Of a stretch of 37,817 nucleotides of DNA, positions 8,307 to 16,643 are shown piece by piece. The notes below the pieces were generated by a model. The model did no database searches, was not told where the DNA came from, and saw only the letters and a list, made by a program, of their open reading frames with translations. The position numbers and the translations under genes are program-made. Position 1 is the stretch's first letter. Each line of letters starts with the position of its first letter. The DNA is from an uncultured Gammaproteobacteria bacterium (lineage in GTDB: Bacteria; Pseudomonadota; Gammaproteobacteria; PS1; Pseudothioglobaceae), in contig CACDVH010000014.1 in the NCBI GenBank assembly GCA_902556205.1, forward strand, positions 1-37,817, written 5' to 3'.

Positions 8307-9314
8307 TTAAGTAAGTTGGCTAATCTTTTCAAATAACTCTTTTGAAATAGTTATGCTGTGTGAGCTATCACGCAGCTTTCTTTTCTCTAGCCTCTTGTTG
8401 CCAGGGAGTCTTGTTGACGGCTGCTCAAGAATAGATTCAACAATAGTTTCAGTTCTTTCTGAGAAACTATCACCTGAAAAAAAACTAGGATCAATTGCTA
8501 TGATAAGTTGTCCAACTCCAGGCGCATCTCCATCAGCATTTAGAAATGAGCTAGCTTCAAAACCAAAGTTTGACCCAGTTAAGCCTGCTGCTAATATTTC
8601 TACCATTAAGGCAAGAGCACTTCCTTTTGCGTCTCCTATTGGGAGCATGGCTCCAGCTAATGCCTTCTTTGGATCAGTAGTTGGCTTGCCATCACTATCA
8701 ATGGCCCAGCCCTCAGGAATTTTTTCATTTTGCTGATTAGCAACCATGACCTTTCCACGAGCAACCTTACTTAAACTCATATCAATAACTATCGGCGGCT
8801 CATTGTCGCGAGGCGTTGAAAAAGCAATTGGATTAGTTCCAAATAAAGCTTTTGTCCCTCCCCATGGCGGAATAGCCTGAGGCGTATTACCAAACATTAG
8901 ACCAATGAGTCCATTCTCAGCTAATATTTCAACATGTCTTCCTGCCTGACCAAAGTGATGAGAGCGAGAAATACTTGCAGCTGCAATACCAAATTTCTTA
9001 CAGGTTGAAGTGATCTCTTTGAGCGCCAAAGATATTGCGGGATATGCAAAGCCATTGTTAGCATCAATCCTTATCACACTTCCCTTAGAACTGAGGATTG
9101 AAGGCGCTTCATTTCCATTAACCTTTCCTGATGTCAGTTGCTCTACATAAGAGGGTATTCTTGACAGTCCATGACCTGACTGTCCATCAAACTCAGCGCT
9201 GATAAGTGCATCAGCCACCTCTTTTGCATTATCTTCAGTCGTCTTATTATTGACAAGGGCATTAAAAGCTAAATCCCAGGCTTCTTTTTCAGAAATTTGA
9301 ACTGTTTTAATCAT
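8307..9314 (-). CDS. Malate/L-lactate/L-sulfolactate dehydrogenase family oxidoreductase
   Basis: 335-residue NAD(P)-dependent oxidoreductase of the Ldh_2 family, which includes malate, L-sulfolactate, ureidoglycolate and piperideine-2-carboxylate enzymes and does not use a Rossmann fold. Characteristic stretches are DGQSGHGLSRIP (43-54), SRSHHFGQAGRH with the family's catalytic histidine region (around residue 120), GNTPQAIPPWGG and FGTNPIAF. DAKGSALALMVEIL near residue 225 is the conserved C-terminal helix. The substrate cannot be assigned; L-sulfolactate is attractive in seawater but unproven. It diverges from a small membrane protein gene and is followed on the same strand, after 92 bp, by the autotransporter gene. 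Confidence 0.85.
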   Translation of the reverse strand: MIKTVQISEKEAWDLAFNALVNNKTTEDNAKEVADALISAEFDGQSGHGLSRIPSYVEQLTSGKVNGNEAPSILSSKGSVIRIDANNGFAYPAISLALKEITSTCKKFGIAAASISRSHHFGQAGRHVEILAENGLIGLMFGNTPQAIPPWGGTKALFGTNPIAFSTPRDNEPPIVIDMSLSKVARGKVMVANQQNEKIPEGWAIDSDGKPTTDPKKALAGAMLPIGDAKGSALALMVEILAAGLTGSNFGFEASSFLNADGDAPGVGQLIIAIDPSFFSGDSFSERTETIVESILEQPSTRLPGNKRLEKRKLRDSSHSITISKELFEKISQLT

Positions 9315-9383
9315 CGATTGTTCCTATAAATTTAGAAGGTAAATTATAGTTATGTTAGGCCTTATAAAGTATATTTATTTGTT

Positions 9384-9629
9384 ATGTTTAAGTTCTCTTT
9401 AAAAACAAGAATCGGTTTTTATTTAAGTTGTGGTTGGCTTTTATTTTCGTTCTTTATTGCAACAACCTATTCAAAACTAAATAATCAAATTATTCTTGGG
9501 TGGTTTGATTTGTTCAATGTATATTGGCATATCTTTTATATTGTCAGCACCCCAGTATGGTTATACTGGATTGTGTTAAGACCCTATAAATGGATAAAAA
9601 AAGTTCGTACTAATGGAGCTAAAAAATGA
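9384..9629 (+). CDS. Small two-span membrane protein
   Basis: 81 residues with two predicted membrane spans (about 9-27 and 44-64) and a basic C-terminal tail (KWIKKVRTNGAKK), consistent with both ends in the cytoplasm. No family is recognised. Its stop overlaps the start of the nitrilase-family gene as ATGA, so the two are translationally coupled, but no function follows from that. Confidence 0.65.
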   Translation: MFKFSLKTRIGFYLSCGWLLFSFFIATTYSKLNNQIILGWFDLFNVYWHIFYIVSTPVWLYWIVLRPYKWIKKVRTNGAKK

Positions 9630-10399
9630 AACTTAGTCTCGGTATTTTCCAATATGAAATGCAGGATGAACATCCATTAGATAAAATTCAAAGACTAGAA
9701 GCTCATTTAAGTAATAGTAATAATTTAGATTTAGTTATCTGTCCTGAACTCTTTATTTCTGGATATGGAAGCCATAAAAAAATCAATGAATACAGTGAGA
9801 ATCATGACGGTGAATTCGCAAAAAAAATAAGTAATCTAGCTAAGAAATTTAGTACAGCGATTATTTATGGATATCCTGAAATGGATAATAATCAACTTTT
9901 CAACTCTGCTCAACTCTTCAGTAATGATGGTCTTTCCATGGCCAATCATCGTAAAAAACTTCTGCCGCCAACCGCAGAAGAATCGAAAATTTTTACACCT
10001 GGTAAAGAGAGCTCAATATTCTCAATAAAAGGAATTAAATCAGCCATCGTTATTTGCTATGAACTAGAGTTTCCCGAGCTCATTAGAGAGCTAGCTCTTC
10101 AGGGTGTTGAGTTAATTATTGCCCCAACTGGACAGTCATCTCTCTGGCCAGCAGCAGCACTTTTCAATTGCAGAACGAGGGCTTTTGAAAATGGAATATT
10201 TGTAGCATACGCCAACTCAACAGGCGATTTAAATGGAATTAACTTTATGGGTGAAAGCAAAATTATTGGGCCTGACGGTTTAGATCTTGCGAACGCAAAT
10301 ATCGGTGAAAAACTAATCGCTGCAAAGATCGATACCGACCAAATCAGCTTGGTAAGAAAAAAACTTCCATACCTAAATGATTCTAAATCTCTTCAATAG
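9626..10399 (+). CDS. Carbon-nitrogen hydrolase (nitrilase superfamily)
   Basis: 257-residue cytosolic amidase-type enzyme with the complete Glu-Lys-Cys triad: E41 in CPELFISGYG, K110 in NHRKKLLPP and C144 in VICYELEFPE. The family's second glutamate is likely E118 (PTAEES). Members hydrolyse omega-amides, N-carbamoyl compounds or nitriles; the C-Y-E-L-E-F-P-E context resembles aliphatic or omega-amidase branches more than true nitrilases. It is the second gene of a pair, overlapping a membrane protein by 4 bp, and converges with the pentapeptide gene 13 bp away. Its substrate is unknown; the agmatinase and agmatine-deiminase homologues elsewhere in the window make carbamoyl-putrescine one candidate. 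Confidence 0.85.
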   Translation: MKLSLGIFQYEMQDEHPLDKIQRLEAHLSNSNNLDLVICPELFISGYGSHKKINEYSENHDGEFAKKISNLAKKFSTAIIYGYPEMDNNQLFNSAQLFSNDGLSMANHRKKLLPPTAEESKIFTPGKESSIFSIKGIKSAIVICYELEFPELIRELALQGVELIIAPTGQSSLWPAAALFNCRTRAFENGIFVAYANSTGDLNGINFMGESKIIGPDGLDLANANIGEKLIAAKIDTDQISLVRKKLPYLNDSKSLQ

Positions 10400-10412
10400 G
10401 TTCAATAAACTT

Positions 10413-10940
10413 TTACTGGCACGATGAGTTGTCAATGCCCCAAGGCATTAGAGTGTTGCATAGAAAAGCGCCACTTAAAATTGCATTAGTCAAGTTTGCA
10501 CCTCTCAAATTAGCATTAGTCAGATTAGCTTGAGCAAAATTAACACCACTTAAATTTGCAAGGGTCAAATCCGCTTCTGTTAGATTTGCACCCGATAGGT
10601 TTGCGCCATATAAATTAACTGCAAATAGATTAGAGCCAAAAAGATTAGCATTTTCTAGATTTGATCCATTCATTTCGGCGCCAAAAAAACTGGAGCCCTC
10701 CAAATCTGCATTATAAAAATTAGAATTCGAAAGGTCGGCCGATATAAAGTCAGCACCCGAAAGCACAGCATCATTAAAGTCTGCTCCAACAAAATTTGCC
10801 TTTCTTAAAAGACAGCCCTGGCAAGCATTTAATGAGTTTAATTTGATAATATTCTCATCAATTTTCTGCCAATCATTATTTCCATCAGCAAAACTTAGAC
10901 CCGAAACTGAGAGAATAATTAAAGCTAATATTTTTTTCAT
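10413..10940 (-). CDS. Exported pentapeptide-repeat protein
   Basis: 175 residues: a signal peptide (MKKILALIILSVSGLSFA), a short linker with a CQGC motif, then roughly 22 pentapeptide repeats of the A(N/D)LxG type from about residue 47 to 157 (for example GANLSGANLTEADLT), predicted to fold as a right-handed quadrilateral beta-helix. A last cysteine-containing segment (FLCNTLMPW...SSCQ) may cap the helix by disulfide. CxxC-containing periplasmic pentapeptide proteins are common in aquatic bacteria; their role is unknown. It diverges from the small cupin gene. Confidence 0.85.
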   Translation of the reverse strand: MKKILALIILSVSGLSFADGNNDWQKIDENIIKLNSLNACQGCLLRKANFVGADFNDAVLSGADFISADLSNSNFYNADLEGSSFFGAEMNGSNLENANLFGSNLFAVNLYGANLSGANLTEADLTLANLSGVNFAQANLTNANLRGANLTNAILSGAFLCNTLMPWGIDNSSCQ

Positions 10941-10996
10941 ATTGCCGTTGTTATGTTAAAGTTATCATAAGTATATGATAAAAAAAAGGAGGTAAT

Positions 10997-11362
10997 ATGG
11001 CAAACTTAGTAAAAAAATCATTTGATAAACCTGACGACTTGGTAGCACCGGACAAAACTCGAGCAGAAATACTTGAGTTTGGAACGATTAAAGCAGTTAG
11101 GGTAACTGCTCAGCCTGGGTGGACTTGGTCTGAATGCATCAAACCGCATGTTGGAGGTGAAAGCTGTCAAGCCGGTCATTTAGGAGCTTGCATCCAAGGC
11201 AGTATGAGAGTGACTCACGATGACGGAACAGAAATGACCATTAGCGCTGGTGATGTATACTCTATTTCACCCGGACATGATGGAGAGGTCATCAGTGATG
11301 ATGCGTTTATTGGTTATGAATTTAATAATCAAGGTAAGTCATTTGCTGTTTGGGATAGTTAA
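10997..11362 (+). CDS. Small cupin-domain protein
   Basis: 121-residue single-domain cupin. The barrel is recognisable from PGWTWSECIKPH, the glycine-rich GHLGACIQGSM strand pair and ISAGDVYSISPGHDGEVISDD, where the last histidine could be a metal ligand. The usual HxH(x)4E motif is not fully present, so metal binding is uncertain. It has the best ribosome-binding site in the region: AAGGAGGT five bases before ATG, suggesting high expression. It is followed by the Rieske gene, which has its own promoter. Substrate unknown. Confidence 0.75.
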   Translation: MANLVKKSFDKPDDLVAPDKTRAEILEFGTIKAVRVTAQPGWTWSECIKPHVGGESCQAGHLGACIQGSMRVTHDDGTEMTISAGDVYSISPGHDGEVISDDAFIGYEFNNQGKSFAVWDS

Positions 11363-11395
11363 AACTTTTTCTTTGTAAACTAATATTCTGTCTTA

Positions 11396-11423
11396 TTGAC
11401 AGAGATTTCTTTCATGATACAAT
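11396..11423 (+). promoter_or_regulatory. Strong sigma70 promoter, predicted leaderless start for the Rieske gene
   Basis: A consensus -35 TTGACA (11396-11401), 16 bp, then TACAAT (11418-11423) with an extended TG one base before it. Transcription would begin about seven bases later, at or next to the A of the ATG at 11430. No ribosome-binding site lies before that ATG, in keeping with a leaderless message. Confidence 0.65.
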
Positions 11424-11429
11424 TTTTTC

Positions 11430-12608
11430 ATGAAGATAGAGCCTGGCCTAAATACACACACCAATGCACCTCTTGAGGTCTCTCTCAAGATGCTTAAAGA
11501 TTGTTCATTTAAATCATTTGAACTAGCATCTCCAATCCCTCCTGTTATTAATCACTCGATTAATTTCTATAACCATGAGCAGGATCGAATTTTCAATCAG
11601 GAATGGATTTGCATTGGTCGATGTGATGAAATTCAATCTGCTGGTGACTTCCTTACCCACCAGATTGCTGGGACTTCTGTGCTTGTTGTTAGGCAAGATT
11701 CTGGTGAAATTATAAGTTTTATTAATGCCTGTGCCCATCGCTTTACCTGCCTATCAAAAGAAAGATCAGGCCACGCCTTTGCTTTCACCTGTCCAAATCA
11801 TGCTTGGACCTATGGACTAGATGGTCAATTAAAACACGCCCCATTTATGGAAATGAAATCAAACTTTATTACGAATAAACATAAATTGGAAAGGCTTCAT
11901 ACGGAAATCTGGGAGGGATTTATTTATGTAACTCTCTCAAAAAAACCAAAAAAGAGTATAGCTAGATCGCTAGACAGGCTCAGAAAAAATATTGTTGGCC
12001 AATACGATATGGCTCGTTATAAAACAGTAATTAGAGAACGTATGAGCTGGAATGCGAACTGGAAAAATCTTATCGAAAACTTTACAGAAAGCTACCATGT
12101 ACCGATTGCTCATCCAAAGACGTTTGCAGGTCATAAGAAACAAATCAAAGATTATGAATGCGGTGAGGATAGTAATCATTTCTGCTATCACTTTGCTCCT
12201 CAAGAATCAGACAAGGGTTCAGGTGCGGCTCATGAACTCAATACAAACCTCCAAGGAAAGTGGCGTCGCACAATGGTTGATTTTTGCATCTTTCCAAATC
12301 ACTTAGTAACTCTCATGCCAGATTACCTCTGGTGGGTTTCAGTCATGCCTAAAGGAGTTGGTGGCTTTGAAGCAACTTGGGGAGTAGCTGTACCTCCAGA
12401 AATACTCAATGATATTGCTGAGGAAGATTATGATAAATGGGTTAAGGAAAAAATAGATTATATGAATAGAGCAAATGAAGAGGATAGGTCTCTCGTTGAG
12501 AGACTCTATCAGGGGAGCCAGTCCAATCGATTACCCCAAGGGACTTTCCATCCTATTGAAAAAAATCTTTGGCAGTTCATAAAGTATCTAACAAAAATAA
12601 CCGCTTAG
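11430..12608 (+). CDS. Rieske-type oxygenase, alpha subunit
   Basis: 392-residue aromatic-ring-hydroxylase-type oxygenase. The Rieske [2Fe-2S] site is complete: CAH (C101, H103) and CPNH (C121, H124). The mononuclear iron site is at NFTESYHVPIAHP (H223, H228) with a carboxylate expected from a C-terminal acidic segment near EEDRSL. Sequence style is closer to the quaternary-amine branch (choline/glycine-betaine/carnitine/stachydrine oxygenases) than to aromatic dioxygenases; the substrate is an inference. No reductase gene is adjacent, so electrons must come from a partner elsewhere. Five bases separate it from the DddQ-like cupin gene, so the two form an operon. Confidence 0.85.
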   Translation: MKIEPGLNTHTNAPLEVSLKMLKDCSFKSFELASPIPPVINHSINFYNHEQDRIFNQEWICIGRCDEIQSAGDFLTHQIAGTSVLVVRQDSGEIISFINACAHRFTCLSKERSGHAFAFTCPNHAWTYGLDGQLKHAPFMEMKSNFITNKHKLERLHTEIWEGFIYVTLSKKPKKSIARSLDRLRKNIVGQYDMARYKTVIRERMSWNANWKNLIENFTESYHVPIAHPKTFAGHKKQIKDYECGEDSNHFCYHFAPQESDKGSGAAHELNTNLQGKWRRTMVDFCIFPNHLVTLMPDYLWWVSVMPKGVGGFEATWGVAVPPEILNDIAEEDYDKWVKEKIDYMNRANEEDRSLVERLYQGSQSNRLPQGTFHPIEKNLWQFIKYLTKITA

Positions 12609-12613
12609 TTTAA

Positions 12614-13204
12614 ATGGAGCCATTGAAAAACCTATATTTGGCCCTGGCAGAAATTTTTGATTCAGAGGGCCGTGAAGGCGGTGCTCAGGCGGCAGAAGCA
12701 CTGATTAATGCTAGTCATAAAATAAAGCAGCCTGAAAAATATACCAATCCATTTTTACATGAAGTGAACTCTAGTCTCAACTTTCAAGCTCACATTTTAA
12801 ATAGACTTGTTTTAAAAGCATCTCCCTATATTAAGTGGGGTGGCTCAGATCTTAGAGAGGGAAGAATACCTGATGATTTGGCAAATCGAATGCCGATGGC
12901 TGAACTAGTTGGACCTGACGGCATGTTTTTTAATGAGACTGTTCGTGTTGGGCTATGGCTTCAGAACAAAGGGATAGTCTATGGCCCAAGACAGCACGAA
13001 GCTGAGGAAACTTTTTTTATTTTTAATGGAGAGGCTTCATGGGAAACTAAACTCACTGAGTCAAGAATACTAGGGCCAAATACATACATCTTTCATCCCT
13101 CCAATATTCTTCATACATCCATAACCACTAGCTCGTTCGTCTTCACTGCATGGCGCTGGTCAGGCAATATAGGCTTTGAAAAATACACGCTTCACAACAA
13201 ATAA
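12614..13204 (+). CDS. DMSP-lyase-family cupin (DddQ/DddL-like)
   Basis: 196 residues matching the DddL/DddQ family: MAELVGPDGMFFNETVRVGLWLQ, then the cupin metal motif YGPRQHEAEETFF and a final PSNILHTS...WRWSG. Putative metal ligands are H128, E132 and H167. The usual HxH begins with arginine (R126-Q-H128), and the tyrosine two residues after the glutamate, which I recall as metal-binding and catalytic in DddQ, is F134. It may therefore act on something other than DMSP, or be impaired. It sits 5 bp behind the Rieske oxygenase, so both probably act on one methylated sulfonio or ammonio compound. The family is solid; the substrate is open. Confidence 0.78.
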   Translation: MEPLKNLYLALAEIFDSEGREGGAQAAEALINASHKIKQPEKYTNPFLHEVNSSLNFQAHILNRLVLKASPYIKWGGSDLREGRIPDDLANRMPMAELVGPDGMFFNETVRVGLWLQNKGIVYGPRQHEAEETFFIFNGEASWETKLTESRILGPNTYIFHPSNILHTSITTSSFVFTAWRWSGNIGFEKYTLHNK

Positions 13205-13213
13205 AATTAATAG

Positions 13214-13906
13214 CTAAATTGAGTTGGGAACATGATAGTTATATTCCCCAGTTGAGGATTCATCATAAGCATAGGTTTGTCTTTTCCACTCCTGAACTTT
13301 AGGTATGTTACTAATCTCATTATATAAACTGGTAAGCCTTTCAAAAGTCTTTGGTAGATTACTAGGTATGTCATCAAGAACCCCTTGTGCAATCCACCCA
13401 AGCATACTCCAAACAGCGATATCAGCAACGGTCATCTCATCACCCACAAACCATCCCGAATCGTTTGCCTCTAAAATTTTCTCTAGATAACTAAAATATT
13501 TTGGCAAGGCATCATTACTCAGATCATGTCGCATTTGTTTTTTAATGTCTGGATTGCTTTCATTCATAGAGGGATTTATGAGTACATTAATATCTGTTAC
13601 TGTATCAATAACTTGATCCACCTTTCCGGCTTCAATCATATCGTTAGGGTACATATCAGCTATCTGTCCACAAATTCTTGCTATAGCTCCAGTTTGTGCA
13701 ATACTTTGGCCTTCAATTACGAGAACGGGTAACTGCCTAAAAGGGATGACGGTCCCATCACTTAACTCTCCATTTTCTTTAATATCATTAAGATCTTCAC
13801 TCGTAATTCTATAATCCTCAAACTCAATATCTGAGATAAATAGGCATAATCTTGCTATCTCAGCACGCCAGAAAGGTTGATCAAAATAGATTAGCTTTAG
13901 TTGCAT
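13214..13906 (-). CDS. Glutathione S-transferase family protein
   Basis: 230-residue cytosolic GST-like protein with an N-terminal thioredoxin fold (1-85) containing the cis-proline segment QLPVLVIEG and the glutathione-contacting QTGAIARI, and an all-helical C-terminal domain (about 95-205) with WFVGDEMTVADIAVW. The N-terminal YFDQPFWRAE region resembles sigma/Nu-type bacterial GSTs. It is monocistronic and converges with the DddQ-like gene 9 bp away. The role (conjugation, isomerisation or peroxide reduction) cannot be told. Confidence 0.85.
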   Translation of the reverse strand: MQLKLIYFDQPFWRAEIARLCLFISDIEFEDYRITSEDLNDIKENGELSDGTVIPFRQLPVLVIEGQSIAQTGAIARICGQIADMYPNDMIEAGKVDQVIDTVTDINVLINPSMNESNPDIKKQMRHDLSNDALPKYFSYLEKILEANDSGWFVGDEMTVADIAVWSMLGWIAQGVLDDIPSNLPKTFERLTSLYNEISNIPKVQEWKRQTYAYDESSTGEYNYHVPNSI

Positions 13907-14052
13907 TTTAAGACTCCAAATTTAATTTTTCTAATAATTTCAATTACTTATTAGAAATGGATTATACGCAGGAAATTAAATATCTTTTAATTGAATAAAT
14001 TCCAATAAAAACCATAGTTTTAGTACGTATTTTTATATTAGTTTTTTCTAGG

Positions 14053-14120
14053 TATAATCCGAAATTGTAGAAAAAGGGGCTACATGTAATATTTAATTTT
14101 ATATCTTTTTAGTTAAGGAG
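14053..14120 (+). promoter_or_regulatory. Proteorhodopsin promoter and ribosome-binding site
   Basis: TATAAT at 14053-14058 is a perfect -10; the -35 is poor (T-rich at 14030-14035), so an activator may assist. A leader of about 60 bases ends in AAGGAG (14115-14120), six bases before the proteorhodopsin ATG. Confidence 0.6.
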
Positions 14121-14126
14121 TTATAC

Positions 14127-14831
14127 ATGGAATATTTTTTACAAGACGGCGACTTTGTCGGCGTATCTTTCTGGATTGTCTCAGTAGCAATGGTTGCTGC
14201 AACTGTATTCTTTTTTTATGAAGGAATGGCAGTAAAGAAAGAGTGGAGACTTTCAATGACTGTTGCTGGACTAGTGACATTAGTTGCGGGTGTTCATTAT
14301 CTCTACATGAGAGACTACTGGGTTGCTTCGCTTATCGCTGGTGAGGCTCAGTCTCCAATTGTCTACAGATACATCGACTGGTTAATTACAGTGCCTCTAT
14401 TGATGATTGAATTCTTTATTATTCTTAAGGCGGTTGGTGCTGCAGTCTCTTCAAGTTCATTCTGGAGACTACTCATAGGTACCCTAGTTATGCTAATTGG
14501 TGGTTACCTTGGTGAAGCAGGCGTCATGTCAGCTAGCCTAGGATTCATTATAGGTATGATTGGTTGGGCTGTTATCATCTGGGAAATCTTTGGTGGAGAG
14601 GCAAGTAAAGCCGCAGAAGCTAATGCAGGTGTAAAAGCAGCTTTCAATGCGCTTAGACTAATCGTCCTCGTTGGCTGGGCAATCTATCCACTAGGATACA
14701 TTTTCGGCTACATGATGGGCTCCGTAGACAACGGCACTCTGAATATCGTATATAACCTTGCAGATTTTGTTAACAAAATCTTATTTGGTTTGATCATTTG
14801 GAATGTTGCTGTTAAAGAATCAGAAGCCTAA
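14127..14831 (+). CDS. Proteorhodopsin, green-type light-driven proton pump
   Basis: 234-residue seven-helix retinal protein of the inner membrane. Key residues are present: K217 (DFVNKI) for the retinal Schiff base, D84 (RYIDW) as proton acceptor, E95 as proton donor and H57 paired to the acceptor, which together indicate outward proton pumping. The tuning position is L92 (DWLITVPLLMIE), as in green-absorbing variants. No cleavable signal is obvious, unlike many proteorhodopsins. It is monocistronic with its own promoter and hairpin terminator. Carotenoid/retinal genes (crt, blh) are not in the window, so retinal must come from elsewhere. Confidence 0.96.
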   Translation: MEYFLQDGDFVGVSFWIVSVAMVAATVFFFYEGMAVKKEWRLSMTVAGLVTLVAGVHYLYMRDYWVASLIAGEAQSPIVYRYIDWLITVPLLMIEFFIILKAVGAAVSSSSFWRLLIGTLVMLIGGYLGEAGVMSASLGFIIGMIGWAVIIWEIFGGEASKAAEANAGVKAAFNALRLIVLVGWAIYPLGYIFGYMMGSVDNGTLNIVYNLADFVNKILFGLIIWNVAVKESEA

Positions 14832-14853
14832 TAGTTTCCTGATTTAAGCTATT

Positions 14854-14880
14854 AAAAGCCCTCTTTATTGAGGGCTTTTT
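14854..14880 (+). terminator. Rho-independent terminator of proteorhodopsin
   Basis: Stem AAAAGCCCTC / GAGGGCTTTT with a six-base loop (TTTATT) followed by T residues, 22 bp after the stop codon. The flanking A and T runs let it also work for the convergent MORN gene. Confidence 0.9.
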
Positions 14881-14906
14881 TATTTCAGCTAATAGTTTTA
14901 TTGGTA

Positions 14907-15692
14907 CTAACTTCCAACAAAAACATTCTCTTTAAATAGCCCTCTTAATCGTCGTCCATCATTTAAATAGATCATCTGGCCATTGCCATGTCGCATGTCA
15001 TTTAACCACTCACCTTCATAACGACTCCCTTCCTGATACTTAGCACCGTCCTGATAAACCATAACTCCATAGCCATTGCGCTGGTTATTGAGAAACTCAC
15101 CCTCATATCTCCTACCATCAGGATAGACCATAACTCCCTGACCTGTCATAATCCCGTTTACAAAGTTTCCAGTATAGGTCTGCCCATCAACATAACTAAA
15201 AAAACCAGGGCCATTCGCCATGTCATTTTTCCATGATCCTTCATAACGACTATTTTGCTGATACATACCCGCATCTTTGAATGTCATAATGCCAAAACCT
15301 TCACGTTTATTCTTTTTATAGCTGCCTTCGTACCTTAGACCATTTGGATAAATCATAACTCCACGGCCTTCAATCATTCCATCATAAAAGTCACCTTCAA
15401 AGCTTTGTCCATCAGCATGTCTAAATAACCCTTTTCCATTGGGTTTATTATTTAAAAAATCGCCCATATATTTTGAGCCAGCCTTAAAGGTATAAATTCC
15501 TTTTCCATGCATGCAAGTTGTCACATCAAGATCAATGACGCATTCTCCTGCCTGCCCCCTGTATAGACTCCCATCAGAAAACTCCATCAGAACAACGTCC
15601 TTAGTATTGGCAAGAAATGCATCATTAACAGTAGAGCTGGATGTGCCAGAAACTAGAATAATGGCTAAGGCAACTATGAATTTTACTTTCAT
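14907..15692 (-). CDS. Exported MORN-repeat protein
   Basis: I choose ATG 15692 (261 residues) because it opens a signal peptide ([16 protein letters not shown]) and leaves room for the divergent DUF2256 gene. The mature protein carries about eight MORN repeats (pattern YxGxFxNxxxxGxGxMxYxxG), for example [15 protein letters not shown] and [15 protein letters not shown]. Some repeats are split by a short insert containing a Q or E run ([22 protein letters not shown]). Bacterial MORN proteins bind membranes or partners at the cell envelope; no specific role is known. It ends 26 bp from the proteorhodopsin terminator. Confidence 0.85.
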   Translation of the reverse strand: MKVKFIVALAIILVSGTSSSTVNDAFLANTKDVVLMEFSDGSLYRGQAGECVIDLDVTTCMHGKGIYTFKAGSKYMGDFLNNKPNGKGLFRHADGQSFEGDFYDGMIEGRGVMIYPNGLRYEGSYKKNKREGFGIMTFKDAGMYQQNSRYEGSWKNDMANGPGFFSYVDGQTYTGNFVNGIMTGQGVMVYPDGRRYEGEFLNNQRNGYGVMVYQDGAKYQEGSRYEGEWLNDMRHGNGQMIYLNDGRRLRGLFKENVFVGS

Positions 15693-15714
15693 AGTAGAAT
15701 TATATTTCAAACTC

Positions 15715-15846
15715 ATGAAATATAAGATGAAACCTGAAAAAATGTGCAAAACTTGTGGCAAGCCCTTCACCTGGAGAAAGAAATGGCGAAAGGACTGGGA
15801 GAATGTACTATATTGCAGTGAAAGGTGTAGACGAAATAAAACTTAA
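15715..15846 (+). CDS. DUF2256 small zinc-ribbon-like protein
   Basis: A 43-residue gene, short enough to be missed. It has four cysteines as CxxC (CKTC) and YCSERC, around the conserved [15 protein letters not shown] block, the full signature of DUF2256, which probably binds one metal ion. No ribosome-binding site is obvious, and MKPEKM four codons on is an alternative start. DUF2256 genes often accompany photolyase/cryptochrome-type genes and TIGR03643 proteins in marine bacteria (from memory); a TIGR03643 protein is found about 5.5 kb downstream. It diverges from the MORN gene. Confidence 0.82.
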   Translation: MKYKMKPEKMCKTCGKPFTWRKKWRKDWENVLYCSERCRRNKT

Positions 15847-15871
15847 AGGGTTTTCTCGTTTTACAATCAAA

Positions 15872-15894
15872 AAGGCCCTAAATGTTAGGGCCTT
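15872..15894. terminator. Bidirectional hairpin terminator
   Basis: Perfect 10-bp stem AAGGCCCTAA / TTAGGGCCTT with a three-base loop, between the convergent DUF2256 and membrane-protein genes. Confidence 0.85.
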
Positions 15895-15916
15895 AGTCTT
15901 ATTTACTCTTTAAATT

Positions 15917-16285
15917 TTATCTAGATTTCCAATAAAATAAAATAGCTAAAACAACATCAGGGGCTATATTGCCAATGACGTTAGCCGCACCTGCTGGAAA
16001 TGCACCCGTACTTATTTGAAATAAAGTTAAAGGCACCCAGATTGCATGCAGTATGGCGAAAAACATGCCAACTGACTTGATATTTTCACTAGCCCAGCTA
16101 GGCATTTGCCAACTAATATAGGCCATACCCAAAGCCATTAATGACATGCCTCTCATTATGTCCTCTGCAATAGCACTGGCTTCCACATTGAAGCTTCCCA
16201 TTAACGCACCTGGAGCAAGTAACATCATAGCTCCAAAAAAAGCAAATAAAGCAGCTTGAAGTCTAAAGATCAAAGATAAACTCAT
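15917..16285 (-). CDS. Small four-span membrane protein, unknown
   Basis: 122 residues with four hydrophobic segments (about 7-27, 45-60, 70-90 and 100-118). The layout resembles small membrane proteins of the DUF4345/DoxX-like type, but no signature is certain. An AGGGGAC ribosome-binding site precedes the ATG. It is monocistronic and shares a hairpin terminator with DUF2256. Confidence 0.6.
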   Translation of the reverse strand: MSLSLIFRLQAALFAFFGAMMLLAPGALMGSFNVEASAIAEDIMRGMSLMALGMAYISWQMPSWASENIKSVGMFFAILHAIWVPLTLFQISTGAFPAGAANVIGNIAPDVVLAILFYWKSR

Positions 16286-16397
16286 AGTGTCCCCTTATTA
16301 TTGTATGAAATTTCAATATACCATACATTCTCAATTAACGCTCAAAATGGATTTAGAAATTTTCAATAATTAAGCTCATTATGACATTTAAATTTAG

Positions 16398-16633
16398 TAT
16401 ACTGATTCTATGGCAGGGGCAAATTTAAAATTACTTTCTCCTAAAGCAATTTTCTAATATTCTACTTTTTTTTGTGGGAACACTCCCTGCCATTCAACTT
16501 AAGGCTTTAGATTTAAAAGGAGTTGGATTCTACTAAGATAATTTACAACAAGACTTTCAAAGCCGACGCGTCTTAATAGCTTTGATGTGAGAGTTCTTGC
16601 TGTAGGTCTTTCAAGCCAATCTCACTTTGGCTT
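16398..16633 (+). ncRNA. Candidate structured RNA in the largest gene-free gap
   Basis: The 358-bp gap from 16286 to 16643 has no convincing gene. It holds a TATACT -10 (16398-16403), then an 8-bp inverted pair TGGCAGGG (16411-16418) / CCCTGCCA (16485-16492), a 7-bp pair TCAAAGC (16557-16563) / GCTTTGA (16579-16585) with a GACGCGTC palindrome in the loop, a GTGAGA/TCTCAC pair, and a final perfect hairpin AAGCCAA / TTGGCTT (16613-16633). No known RNA family (6S, tmRNA, RNase P, SRP) was recognised. An alternative is a leaderless 15-codon peptide starting at 16410. Confidence 0.3.
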
Positions 16634-16643
16634 ATTAAATCGT

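Noticed and set aside
12614-13204. Naming the cupin dddQ or dddL
   Set aside because: Family resemblance is clear, but the arginine and phenylalanine at key positions make DMSP lyase activity doubtful.
16410-16457. 15-codon frame (MAGANLKLLSPKAIF) beginning at the predicted transcript start in the large gap
   Set aside because: Too short to judge and overlapping candidate RNA structure; mentioned under the RNA candidate but not called as a gene.
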